DNA of 64,000 nt from Motiliproteus sp965230735 (GTDB taxonomy: Bacteria > Pseudomonadota > Gammaproteobacteria > Pseudomonadales > Balneatricaceae). Both the position numbers and the translations under genes were made by a program. Below, piece by piece: positions 36,522 to 43,981 of this stretch. The stretch's first letter is position 1, and every line of letters starts with the position of its first letter. The stretch lies in contig NZ_OZ246016.1 of the NCBI RefSeq assembly GCF_965230735.1, positions 434,001 through 498,000 on the forward strand, written 5' to 3'. The notes beneath the pieces were generated by a model that did not search any database, was not told the origin of the DNA, and saw nothing but the letters and a program-made list of their open reading frames with translations.

Positions 36522-37426
36522 CGACCCGCCTCCGGCATCCTGGCCAACGCGCTCAGACAGCGGTGCAACTGAGGTGCGCCAGCGGCCGGCTCAATCCGCT
36601 GTCCCGGCAATAACAAGCCGAACTCCATTCCCCGGTTGAAGCTGTCCAATACCCAATGGGTCAGACAACGAATCCGCTCTTCATGACCCAATCGAGCGGT
36701 ATCCTCCCAGTGCAGCCAACCCGAAGGCAGGCCCTCTTCGCCGTCAAACTGTTTGACCTGGAGCTGATCATTGCGAGCCAGAGCCCGCCAATGGACCCGA
36801 CGCAGATTGTCACCGGGTTGATACTCTTTCAGTCCCGAGAGGGAATCGGTTCCGTCGCGACGATGGGCCTGTTCACCTTCAGAGCGCAACTGCAGTTCCT
36901 GTAACGGCTCAGCCCGTGGATAAACCAGGGCATCCGGCAGCCGACACAACACCACCGAACTCTGGAATAAACCCAATGGCCAGCAACTGCTCAAACGCAG
37001 CATCGATGCGGGGTAATCACCCCGTTGCTCGGTTCCCACCGACAGCTCGATCCGCTGATGCTGATCCCCCTGCAGTGACACCAACACCGGCTGATCGCCC
37101 AATTGCAGCTGATGCCGCTTGGCCGTATCGCGTCCCTGCAGCACCACCCCATATCGAAGCGACTGACCGGCATGAACCGGTTCGACTCCGGCACACTGGC
37201 CACTGACGCCGCGTAAATTCCGCAGGTTGCTCCAGAAGCTGATAATCAACAGCGATCCAAGCAGAAAACAGAACGTAAACAGCAAGTTATTACTGTGATT
37301 GATCGCCAGCAGGAAGATCACCAGCAGGCAGGCCAGAAACAGCCCACCATTAGCGGTCGGCCGAATACGTCGGCGCGGTCCACCAGGCTGTTTCCGAAGC
37401 CGTTTCCCAAGCAACGTCATCGCCAT
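36518..37426 (-). CDS. DUF58-domain protein
   Basis: 302-aa protein with two N-terminal membrane helices (about 28-68) and the DUF58 signature GTDSLSGLKEYQPGDNLRRVHWRALARNDQLQVKQFDGEEG. DUF58 proteins associate with MoxR ATPases and TgpA-like proteins, as here, in envelope or cofactor-insertion complexes. Lies 3 bp after moxR and overlaps the TgpA-like gene. Confidence 0.9.
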   Translation of the reverse strand: MAMTLLGKRLRKQPGGPRRRIRPTANGGLFLACLLVIFLLAINHSNNLLFTFCFLLGSLLIISFWSNLRNLRGVSGQCAGVEPVHAGQSLRYGVVLQGRDTAKRHQLQLGDQPVLVSLQGDQHQRIELSVGTEQRGDYPASMLRLSSCWPLGLFQSSVVLCRLPDALVYPRAEPLQELQLRSEGEQAHRRDGTDSLSGLKEYQPGDNLRRVHWRALARNDQLQVKQFDGEEGLPSGWLHWEDTARLGHEERIRCLTHWVLDSFNRGMEFGLLLPGQRIEPAAGAPQLHRCLSALARMPEAGR

Positions 37427-37429
37427 GCC

Positions 37430-38380
37430 TCAACGTGGAATTACGACCTGGTCGATAATGTCCAATCCATTGCGCACCGGATCCGACTGGCCATCACGGC
37501 GCTGCAACCGGTGCCCGACAACGTAGGGGAACACCGCCTGAATGTGCATCGGCATCAACTGCGCATCACCACTAAGCCAGGCCCAAGCCTTGGCGGCGTT
37601 TAACACCGCCAGTCCGCCCCGGGTCGACACACCGCTGACAAACAGGCCGGACTCACGGCTGTACTGCAGCAGTTCGTACAGGTACAGCAACACCTGGTCA
37701 CCGGCAGGAATGTCGCGACAGGCTTGTTGATAGGTTTTCAGCTGCGGCGGTGAGACAGCGGGCTGCATCTGCTCCAGCAATTGCCGCCGACTCTCGCCCG
37801 CCAGGATTTCCAGTTCCGACTGTTTAGCCGGATACCCCATCTGGATCCGGACCATAAAGCGATCCAGTTGCGACTCGGGTAACGGCGAGGTTCCGGCCTG
37901 CTCGGACGGATTCTGGGTCGCGATCACAAAAAACGGCACCGGCAGCGGCCGGGTCTCACCATCCAGACTGACCTGACGCTCCTCCATCGCTTCCAGTAAT
38001 GCGCTCTGGGTTTTCGGTGTCGCGCGGTTGATCTCGTCGGCCAGCAACAGCTCCGAAAATACCGGCCCTTCGACAAATCGAAACTCGCCGCTGTCCTTGT
38101 TGTAGATCGAAGCCCCCAGCAGGTCGGCCGGCAGCAGGTCGTTGGTGAACTGGACCCGCTTGTACGCCAGCCCCAAGGCGCCGGCCAAGGCATGGGAGAG
38201 TACGGTCTTACCCATGCCCGGCAGGTCTTCAAGCAACAGGTGGCCGTTGGCCAGCAGACAGGTCAGTGAAAGCTTGATCTGGGGCTCTTTGCCGAGCACC
38301 ACGGAGTTTAATTGGTCAAATACCGCCTGCATCGGCTGACAGACTTCGGTGGATGCCACGGGATTGAAGATGGCCGTCAT
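37430..38380 (-). CDS. MoxR-family AAA+ ATPase
   Basis: 316-aa MoxR ATPase. Walker A LPGMGKTV (53-60), Walker B LLLADEINRATPKTQSALLEAMEE, sensor I VIATQNPSEQAGTSPLPESQLDRF, C-terminal lid. MoxR proteins act as chaperones with a DUF58 or VWA partner to mature metalloenzymes or envelope complexes. Here the operon context is iron permease and heme proteins, so the client may be one of these (inference). Confidence 0.93.
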   Translation of the reverse strand: MTAIFNPVASTEVCQPMQAVFDQLNSVVLGKEPQIKLSLTCLLANGHLLLEDLPGMGKTVLSHALAGALGLAYKRVQFTNDLLPADLLGASIYNKDSGEFRFVEGPVFSELLLADEINRATPKTQSALLEAMEERQVSLDGETRPLPVPFFVIATQNPSEQAGTSPLPESQLDRFMVRIQMGYPAKQSELEILAGESRRQLLEQMQPAVSPPQLKTYQQACRDIPAGDQVLLYLYELLQYSRESGLFVSGVSTRGGLAVLNAAKAWAWLSGDAQLMPMHIQAVFPYVVGHRLQRRDGQSDPVRNGLDIIDQVVIPR

Positions 38381-38439
38381 AGCTTACTTACCTATTCGAA
38401 TGCCGGAGGAAGAGCCTTCCTTGTGTTGGTCGTTAGACG

Positions 38440-38703
38440 TTAAAGATCGATCAAAACCTGGTAACCGCTGCTCGATCCGTCTTTGGGATAGACATACATC
38501 TCGAGCGCCTGAGTCGCTGAGGAAGCTTCAATCGGCGCCGCAGCGACATCGGTTTGGGAAGAGGATGAGTCCTCCGCCGCAGAGGGCGAGGATGACTGGG
38601 GCAAGCCCTGTAACGCGCAACCGGAAAGCAGCAAAGCGGCGACCGCCGTAAGTGCTGGACGCCCTACGCCGAGCACCCCTGTGCGCAATTTCCCATCAAC
38701 CAT
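38440..38703 (-). CDS. Small lipoprotein at the head of the iron operon
   Basis: 87-aa protein with a basic N-terminus, hydrophobic stretch and lipobox LLLSGCA (lipidated Cys29). The mature part is Ser/Ala-rich with a short C-terminal strand (MYVYPKDGSSSGYQVLIDL). No family recognised. It lies 59 bp before moxR and is the first gene after the Fur-like box shared with the divergent secretion operon. Confidence 0.6.
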   Translation of the reverse strand: MVDGKLRTGVLGVGRPALTAVAALLLSGCALQGLPQSSSPSAAEDSSSSQTDVAAAPIEASSATQALEMYVYPKDGSSSGYQVLIDL

Positions 38704-38813
38704 TGAAGACTCGCCTCCTCAGTCCGCTTGCCCCGCAGCCGGTATTCACAAAGCCCGACCAGGTATTCGCCGGACGCAGCTATCCAATGGCTGGGCACTA
38801 TAGCACATGGTTA

Positions 38814-38828
38814 TAAGAATGATTATCG
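38814..38828. promoter_or_regulatory. Fur-like operator between two divergent operons
   Basis: TAAGAATGATTATCG matches the 7-1-7 Fur core TGATAATnATTATCA at 11 of 14 positions. It lies in the intergenic region between the lipoprotein/MoxR/FTR1 operon (minus) and the PilP-like/secretin operon (plus), about 110 bp from either start codon, so one site could control both. Confidence 0.65.
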
Positions 38829-38919
38829 TTAATTGAATTATTCTCAAAAACAATTAAGATGCGCTGGCATAGATCACCGATGCAGAAGTACTCAACGTTT
38901 TCTTGACCAGGAACTCACC

Positions 38920-39495
38920 GTGCCAATACCGCACCAGAAACCACGGCCTGCCGTAATTCAGATCCGGAATCCTCCGTTTGGTCTATTGGCCGCATTGGTA
39001 ATGACAGTTACCTGGCTGCCAGCCCAGGACAGCGCTGCCGAGACGACACCCCTGGTCGCCCAAGCCACCGATCTGCAGAGCAAGATGGAAACCTACTACC
39101 AGACGCTCAATCAGCAACTCGACAAGCACCTGAAAAACCGGCCCCGGGATCCGTTCAACAACCCGTACCAGAACAGCACCGATCTCAGTTTCAAACCCCA
39201 GAGCAAGCTGAACAGCCCCCCCGCCGCACCCACCACGGCAAACGCCCCGGTGTTCAAACGGCGTTCAAATGCCGGTCTGCCCAATATGAGCTTCAAAGGG
39301 ATGATGGTCGTTAACAACGAAAAGCAGGCGTTACTGGAGATCGAAGGGGTCGGCACCTTCGTGGTGAAAGAGCAGGACAAGGTCGGCCTGCAGCAGGTCA
39401 ACAGCACCGGCGCGGTGCTGCACGTTATTCAGATCAACGAACTCAACCTCATCATGGAAACCGGCAGCTTCAGCGAAAAGCTGGTGGTGCAGTAG
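38920..39495 (+). CDS. PilP/GspC-like inner-membrane lipoprotein or clamp subunit
   Basis: 191-aa protein from the GTG at 38920 (AGGAA upstream), with a hydrophobic anchor (FGLLAALVMTVTWLPA), a proline-rich extended linker (RPRDPFNNPYQNSTDLSFKP) and a C-terminal beta domain (NMSFKGMMVVNNEKQALLEIEGVGTFVVKEQDKVGLQQV) resembling the PilP/GspC homology region that docks the secretin. An earlier in-frame ATG at 38833 gives a Cys/Arg-rich extension without family features. Sits 6 bp before the secretin gene, as expected for a PilP/PilQ pair. Confidence 0.72.
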   Translation: MPIPHQKPRPAVIQIRNPPFGLLAALVMTVTWLPAQDSAAETTPLVAQATDLQSKMETYYQTLNQQLDKHLKNRPRDPFNNPYQNSTDLSFKPQSKLNSPPAAPTTANAPVFKRRSNAGLPNMSFKGMMVVNNEKQALLEIEGVGTFVVKEQDKVGLQQVNSTGAVLHVIQINELNLIMETGSFSEKLVVQ

Positions 39496-39501
39496 ACCAC
39501 T

Positions 39502-41760
39502 ATGAAGATCAAAACCCTAATCGCCATCACCACCCTGCTTGTTGGCTTCTGCCCGTTGCAATCGACAGCGGCCAAGCCGCCCAAGATCAGTCTGGTCGAG
39601 TTCAAGGACGCTTCGGTCAGGGACGCAACCCGTATTCTGTCGAGCATGACCGGCGCCAATATCGCCGTCGCTCGCGAAGCCCATGATGCCCGCATCGACC
39701 TGCGGCTGCAGAATGTCGAACTCAAACACGCGATCGAAATGCTGTCCCGGGTCTCGGGCCTGTGGTTTCGCTACAACAAGCGCAACAACAGCTACCTGAT
39801 CATGACCGAGCAACAGTATCAGGACGACATCGTGGTCTATCGCGACGATGAGATCCGCTCGTTTGTGCTCAAGCACCAGAATGTTCGAGCCACCGCGCTG
39901 ACAATACAAAGCCTGTTCGGCGATCGGGTGATCCTGAAACTCCAGGACGATCGTGATGACTTCGAGGGCATCCCCAGTGGTTACTTGGAGAGCATCACCG
40001 ACCAGACCTCATCCAGCAGTAATAACAGCAACAGTGGCAGTAACAATCGCGTTACCGTCAATAACAACAATGACAGAAGCAATTCCAACGGCAGCAGCAG
40101 TGGCGGTAATCTCAACTACGCCAGCAAGGGTGACGGCGAGATCAAAACCCTGCGACCCGATGACGAAGACCGCGACCCAACCGGCACCAAGCTGAATCAA
40201 AAGCTCAACACCGCCCAACTGAATCAGCTCGGTAGTGCCCAACAAGTCAACGCCGATACCGCCGGCAAGAAGCTGGGCATCAAAACGCCGATCTTTATCG
40301 CCACCAACCGAATCCACAACCTACTGTTTGTCCGTACCAGCGATCGCCAAGCGATGGCCGATATTGAGGATCTGATCGAGACCAGCGACAAACCGACCCC
40401 CCAGGTACTGCTGGAAACCAAGATCATCCGAATCGACCAGGCCGACGAGTTCACCCAGGATTTCGATCTCAGTTTCAACGATGCCCTCAATGTGCCCGGC
40501 GCCAGTTATGCCAATGGCACCACCCTATCGGCGATTCGAGACGGTACCGCTACGATCAACCTGGCCGACGGCACCAGCCTCAACAATGCCGATCGGATCC
40601 TCGAACAGCTGCGCGGCAACTCCGTCACCCAGTTCGGCTTCAATGGTCTGACCGGCGGCTTCTACCAGTTCTACAGCAAATACATCAACGCCAAAATCGA
40701 GCTGCTGGAAGAAAACGACGCCGCCGAGATCATTGCCAAGCCGATCCTGCTGGCTTCCAACAACCGTCCGTCACGGCTGTTTATCGGTGAGGATCAGGTG
40801 ATCGCCACCGGCATCGATGCCGGCAGCACCACCACCAACAACAACAATAACAACAGCACCACCACCACCACCGATACCGAACTGGAAACCGAAGTGCGCA
40901 AGGTCGGGAATACCCTGGCACTGCTGCCCAGCATCAACGATGACGGCACCGTTACGATCGATATTCTTCAGTCCACCTCGGAATTAAAAAGAGCGGGGAT
41001 GAACTTTCCGTTCTTCAACGCCTTGACCGGGCAGATCGAATCGATCGCTCTAGACACAGTGGCGGAGTCCACCCTGAAAACGGTCGTCGTGGCGCAGGAC
41101 GGCTTCACCATCGCACTGGGAGGAATGATCAACCAAACCGATCGCGACGACCGAAGCACCATACCAGTGTTGGGTGACCTGCCGATCCTCGGCAAGCTGT
41201 TCCAAACCCGTAACACGGTCGAATCTGAAGCCCAGTACATCATGCTGATCACCCCCCATATCATCGAGACCCCCGATGAAGCGGACGAAAAGACCCGCGA
41301 GATTCGCGAACTGGACTATCAGCGCCATAACGAAACCGGCCAGGAACAACGCATCGAGCAAGGCCAAGCCACCAGCGGTAGCGGCTTTGATATGAGCGAT
41401 CTGATCGCCCTGAACCGCCATGTCGCTAACCGACTGCGCGGTACCACTGCACCCAACCGCGACTTCCAACCCCTGCCGGCTCCGGAACCGGGGCGGGCAA
41501 TACAACTGGGAAATCCGGCCCTGGAGGCAACCCCTGTCAGCGCTTACCGGCATAAGAACCTCTACCTGACCGTGGTTGAGGTGCAGAATCGCTCGGATCA
41601 GGATCAGCCCTTGGAGATCCGCCATATTCCCGGCAGCTGGCTCAGCGTGGCGCGAAACAAAGCTCAATTGAAAGGGACTCGAGGTAACAGCCCGGAGCTC
41701 GGATTGCTGTATTTCACCTCAGCTCATCCGTTCTCGATCGCACTTCTTAAAAAGAACTAG
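39502..41760 (+). CDS. Outer-membrane secretin (PulD/PilQ/MshL-like)
   Basis: 752-aa secretin. Signal peptide 1-23; STN/N0 domain about 30-95 (ISLVEFKDASVRDATRILSSMTGANIAV); N1-like domain interrupted by a Ser/Asn-rich stretch (about 170-210); secretin core about 300-605 with VPVLGDLP-type motif IPVLGDLPILGKLFQ and IMLITPHII. A second Thr/Asn-rich insert (about 440-460) falls in the gate region. An extra C-terminal domain (640-752) follows. Forms the outer-membrane gate of this machine. Confidence 0.93.
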   Translation: MKIKTLIAITTLLVGFCPLQSTAAKPPKISLVEFKDASVRDATRILSSMTGANIAVAREAHDARIDLRLQNVELKHAIEMLSRVSGLWFRYNKRNNSYLIMTEQQYQDDIVVYRDDEIRSFVLKHQNVRATALTIQSLFGDRVILKLQDDRDDFEGIPSGYLESITDQTSSSSNNSNSGSNNRVTVNNNNDRSNSNGSSSGGNLNYASKGDGEIKTLRPDDEDRDPTGTKLNQKLNTAQLNQLGSAQQVNADTAGKKLGIKTPIFIATNRIHNLLFVRTSDRQAMADIEDLIETSDKPTPQVLLETKIIRIDQADEFTQDFDLSFNDALNVPGASYANGTTLSAIRDGTATINLADGTSLNNADRILEQLRGNSVTQFGFNGLTGGFYQFYSKYINAKIELLEENDAAEIIAKPILLASNNRPSRLFIGEDQVIATGIDAGSTTTNNNNNNSTTTTTDTELETEVRKVGNTLALLPSINDDGTVTIDILQSTSELKRAGMNFPFFNALTGQIESIALDTVAESTLKTVVVAQDGFTIALGGMINQTDRDDRSTIPVLGDLPILGKLFQTRNTVESEAQYIMLITPHIIETPDEADEKTREIRELDYQRHNETGQEQRIEQGQATSGSGFDMSDLIALNRHVANRLRGTTAPNRDFQPLPAPEPGRAIQLGNPALEATPVSAYRHKNLYLTVVEVQNRSDQDQPLEIRHIPGSWLSVARNKAQLKGTRGNSPELGLLYFTSAHPFSIALLKKN

Positions 41761-41765
41761 ATGCA

Positions 41766-41784
41766 AATGAAAAAAACTCTCATT
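41766..41784. promoter_or_regulatory. Second, weaker Fur-like site upstream of the 88-aa gene
   Basis: AATGA ... TCATT arms spaced as in a 19-bp Fur box (AATGAAAAAAACTCTCATT), 10 of 14 core positions. It lies 26 bp before a better site and right after the secretin stop codon. Confidence 0.4.
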
Positions 41785-41809
41785 TGCTATTGACTCAACA
41801 ACTCAAAGC

Positions 41810-41828
41810 AATGACAATCGTTCTCATT
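41810..41828. promoter_or_regulatory. Fur-like operator inside the secretion cluster
   Basis: AATGACAATCGTTCTCATT, a 19-bp inverted repeat; core TGACAATCGTTCTCA matches 11 of 14 Fur positions. It sits 24 bp before the ATG of the 88-aa gene, in a short AT-rich spacer likely to hold a promoter. Confidence 0.62.
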
Positions 41829-41851
41829 CGCAAATATAGAGACAAGACTCC

Positions 41852-42118
41852 ATGAGCGCCAACGCTGTAACCGAACCATCCCAGATCGATATCACCGCCC
41901 ACCAGGCGTTTCTCAATCAGTTTATCGATCTCTACAGCAGCCTGTTTGCCCATGATGGTTTCGGTGATATTCGGATCGAAATCAAGATCCTGCGCCGCGG
42001 CCAGAAGGAAGTGATCATCCACTGCGGCAAGCAATACCGCTACGTTATCGACTGCGATCAGGCCCTGGCCAACGAGTCGATGATCAAGCACCTGCTCAAG
42101 CGCGATCTGCTCGCCTAA
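41852..42118 (+). CDS. Small soluble protein of unknown function within the secretion cluster
   Basis: 88-aa protein, no signal peptide or membrane helix, predicted alpha/beta (HQAFLNQFIDLYSSLF; IRIEIKILRRGQKEVIIHCGKQYRYVIDC). I recognise no family. It lies between the secretin and the long-leader pseudopilin and is directly preceded by tandem Fur-like boxes, which suggests an iron-responsive cytosolic regulator or chaperone of the machine (inference). Confidence 0.6.
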   Translation: MSANAVTEPSQIDITAHQAFLNQFIDLYSSLFAHDGFGDIRIEIKILRRGQKEVIIHCGKQYRYVIDCDQALANESMIKHLLKRDLLA

Positions 42119-42347
42119 GCCTTAGGAAAGAGCTGCAACGAAGTCGGCCCAACATATCCAAGGGGGATAACGGGGCCCTGTAGGTTGCCACGGACGGCAG
42201 CCGAAACGGAACGTCCGGTGAGGTCACCGGAACAACCAAAGGAAGCGTTTTAAATCGGACTGGTTAAGTTGTCACAGTTCCCGCGGGGGGAATCTGCACT
42301 TATGTCAACGGTCTCCAATTTGATTTTTAACTAGGGTTTATCACCTC
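42119..42347 (+). ncRNA. Structured leader RNA upstream of the main pseudopilin
   Basis: 229-bp spacer rich in pairable segments: GGCCC ... GGGCC enclosing TATCC / GGATA (about 42145-42178), CGGACG ... CGTCCG (42191-42216), CCGGTGA GG TCACCGG (42214-42229), and GGTTG ... CAACC (about 42183-42237) that could close a multi-branch. Known riboswitch cores were not recognised. Likely a 5' UTR of the pseudopilin mRNA or a small RNA. Confidence 0.45.
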
Positions 42348-43379
42348 ATGTTCTCTAACACCAAAACTGCTGAACTGCTGAAAAAATTCGCCAAAGTAAA
42401 CGTTGAAGACATCCAGGACGCCGATCTGCGCGCCAAAGCCGCCAAGCTGAAAGGCAAGCAAGGTGGTTTCACCCTGCTGGAACTGCTGGTTGTTGTCGCC
42501 ATCCTGGCCGCCATCGCCGGTACTGCGGCGATCGCCCTGCAAGACACCGATGCCCGTGCCTCCGCTGCCGCTCACGTCGCCATGATGGATGAGCTGAACA
42601 AAGGTGTTCGTACCTTCCGGGTTCTGAACAAGAACACGCTACCAACTAACTTTGACTCTCTGGTTCAAACCTCTGCTACAGATGGCTCTACCGACGCAGC
42701 TGTTCTCTCCGTAGCAGCGATTGAAGACATTGCTCTTCTAGACCTGCAAGCCGACGCCGCTGAAGCTCTCAATGGTGGCGGTATCAATAGCTTGCGTTAT
42801 GTTCATAACAATGCAGCTGCTGATCCGGCCGACGCAGGCGATTGCTCTGATATCGAAGGGCTGATCAACAGCCGCGGTAATGCTGTTGTTGCCGGTAACA
42901 TCTTCTTGTCTCCAGCGGCCAACGGCTGCGGATACAGCTTCTCTGTTGCTGACCAAGATAGTGCTGCCGACGGTTTCCAGTTCACTAACCTGCCAAAAGT
43001 TGCCATCTGGACGGGTGGTTACGAGCGCGTCATGGGACAAGCCGGTCAAGGCTTTGATGGCACCACTATCGCCACCGATGGTTCAGCCCTTACTGCTGGT
43101 GTAGTTGATGCACCTGTTCTAATGGCTGTGGGCCTAGGCCCGTCATCCAATCTGTTTAACGCCAATGATCTGGGTGGCATGACCACCGTACCGGTCTACC
43201 GTCATGTATCTGAGAGCGAGTACAACCGTTTTGTAGCCCTGTTCAACATCGGAACAGTAACCAGCGCTACTACTTGGGAATCTTCTGACCAAGTAACTCT
43301 GACGGCCATCGTTGACGGCGCTGGCGACACCAAAGAGGAAGAGCTGGGCGAGTGGGATGGAACCCGTAACACCATCTAA
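42348..43379 (+). CDS. Major pseudopilin-like protein with a 40-residue prepilin leader
   Basis: 343-aa type IV pilin-like protein. A long, charged leader (MFSNTKTAELLKKFAKVNVE...) ends at the prepilin site KGKQGG-FTLLELLVVVAILAAI: Gly40 before cleavage, Phe+1, Glu+5. The mature part (303 aa) has a hydrophobic N-terminal helix and a large Asp/Ala/Gly-rich globular domain with Cys residues that may pair. No internal Met, GTG or TTG start shortens the leader. Codon use is more like highly expressed genes than its neighbours. Followed by a strong hairpin. Confidence 0.88.
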   Translation: MFSNTKTAELLKKFAKVNVEDIQDADLRAKAAKLKGKQGGFTLLELLVVVAILAAIAGTAAIALQDTDARASAAAHVAMMDELNKGVRTFRVLNKNTLPTNFDSLVQTSATDGSTDAAVLSVAAIEDIALLDLQADAAEALNGGGINSLRYVHNNAAADPADAGDCSDIEGLINSRGNAVVAGNIFLSPAANGCGYSFSVADQDSAADGFQFTNLPKVAIWTGGYERVMGQAGQGFDGTTIATDGSALTAGVVDAPVLMAVGLGPSSNLFNANDLGGMTTVPVYRHVSESEYNRFVALFNIGTVTSATTWESSDQVTLTAIVDGAGDTKEEELGEWDGTRNTI

Positions 43380-43414
43380 GCGGTTACCCGCCTAGACAGT
43401 GTTTATCAGCTCGG

Positions 43415-43438
43415 TCGGCGGGGGTTATCCCTCGCCGA
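43415..43438 (+). terminator. Stem-loop after the major pseudopilin gene
   Basis: TCGGCGGGGG, TTAT loop, CCCTCGCCGA: a 10-bp stem with one G-U pair followed by a pyrimidine-rich TCTTCCTCT tract. It may partially terminate or protect a pseudopilin-rich transcript while letting the downstream genes be read. Confidence 0.6.
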
Positions 43439-43465
43439 TCTTCCTCTGCTTCACGAGTTATTCCC

Positions 43466-43981
43466 ATGCCCGCATTGCTGCCCTTTGTGCTCAGCCTGCT
43501 GCTTGCCATTACGCCTCTCAGCCTTGCGGCCGGCAATAGTCCAGCAAGTTCCAACGCTCATACCATTCAACAGCAATATCAGTCGGTCGAACTGGACCAG
43601 TTGATCGATCAGAACCAAATTCCCGAACGGATGGTGGAAAAGAAGCAGCGCGTAATGCTGTCGCCCCGTGCCATTCGGTTCGATGCCCGTTTGATGCAGC
43701 GGCCCCAGCCGGGGGAGTTCAGCCTGGTGTACGACGCCCTCAACCTATGGCCCAGCGATCAGCCGCTGCCGACGATCAATCACAGCGCCTTTATCCAATC
43801 CGACGATGGCCGCGTTATCGGCGCCTATGTCACCCAACAGGCGGCATCCCAACTGCAGTCCCTGGCCGATCAGGCGGATAGTCTGCCGCTGAATTGCCAT
43901 CTCTATGCCGTGCATATTTATAACTATGCCAACGGCCCCCGGCTGATTGTTATCGCCGCCGGGACGAGTAGTCAGCCATGA
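43466..43981 (+). CDS. Exported protein of unknown function in the secretion cluster
   Basis: 171-aa exported protein with a signal peptide (about 1-21, LPFVLSLLLAITPLSLAAG). The mature part has helices and a C-terminal beta region (HLYAVHIYNYANGPRLIVIAAG). No family recognised. Its stop overlaps the next ATG (ATGA), so it is translated together with the PilM-like gene; a periplasmic accessory subunit is plausible. Confidence 0.6.
   Translation: MPALLPFVLSLLLAITPLSLAAGNSPASSNAHTIQQQYQSVELDQLIDQNQIPERMVEKKQRVMLSPRAIRFDARLMQRPQPGEFSLVYDALNLWPSDQPLPTINHSAFIQSDDGRVIGAYVTQQAASQLQSLADQADSLPLNCHLYAVHIYNYANGPRLIVIAAGTSSQP

Noticed and set aside
30939..38703. EfeUOB-type ferrous uptake or imelysin system
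   Set aside because: No EfeO/imelysin or EfeB-like peroxidase gene was found beside FTR1; only DUF1111 and a membrane protein of unknown family are present.
39960..40120. Repeated AAC/AGC triplets resembling a tandem repeat or CRISPR
   Set aside because: They encode the Ser/Asn-rich tract of the secretin in frame and lack spaced direct repeats.
42119..42347. c-di-GMP (GEMM) riboswitch, which often precedes pilin genes
   Set aside because: The conserved GEMM core segments (CACGCACAGnGCAAACC and GGGACGCAAAGCC types) are not present; the structure is of another kind.
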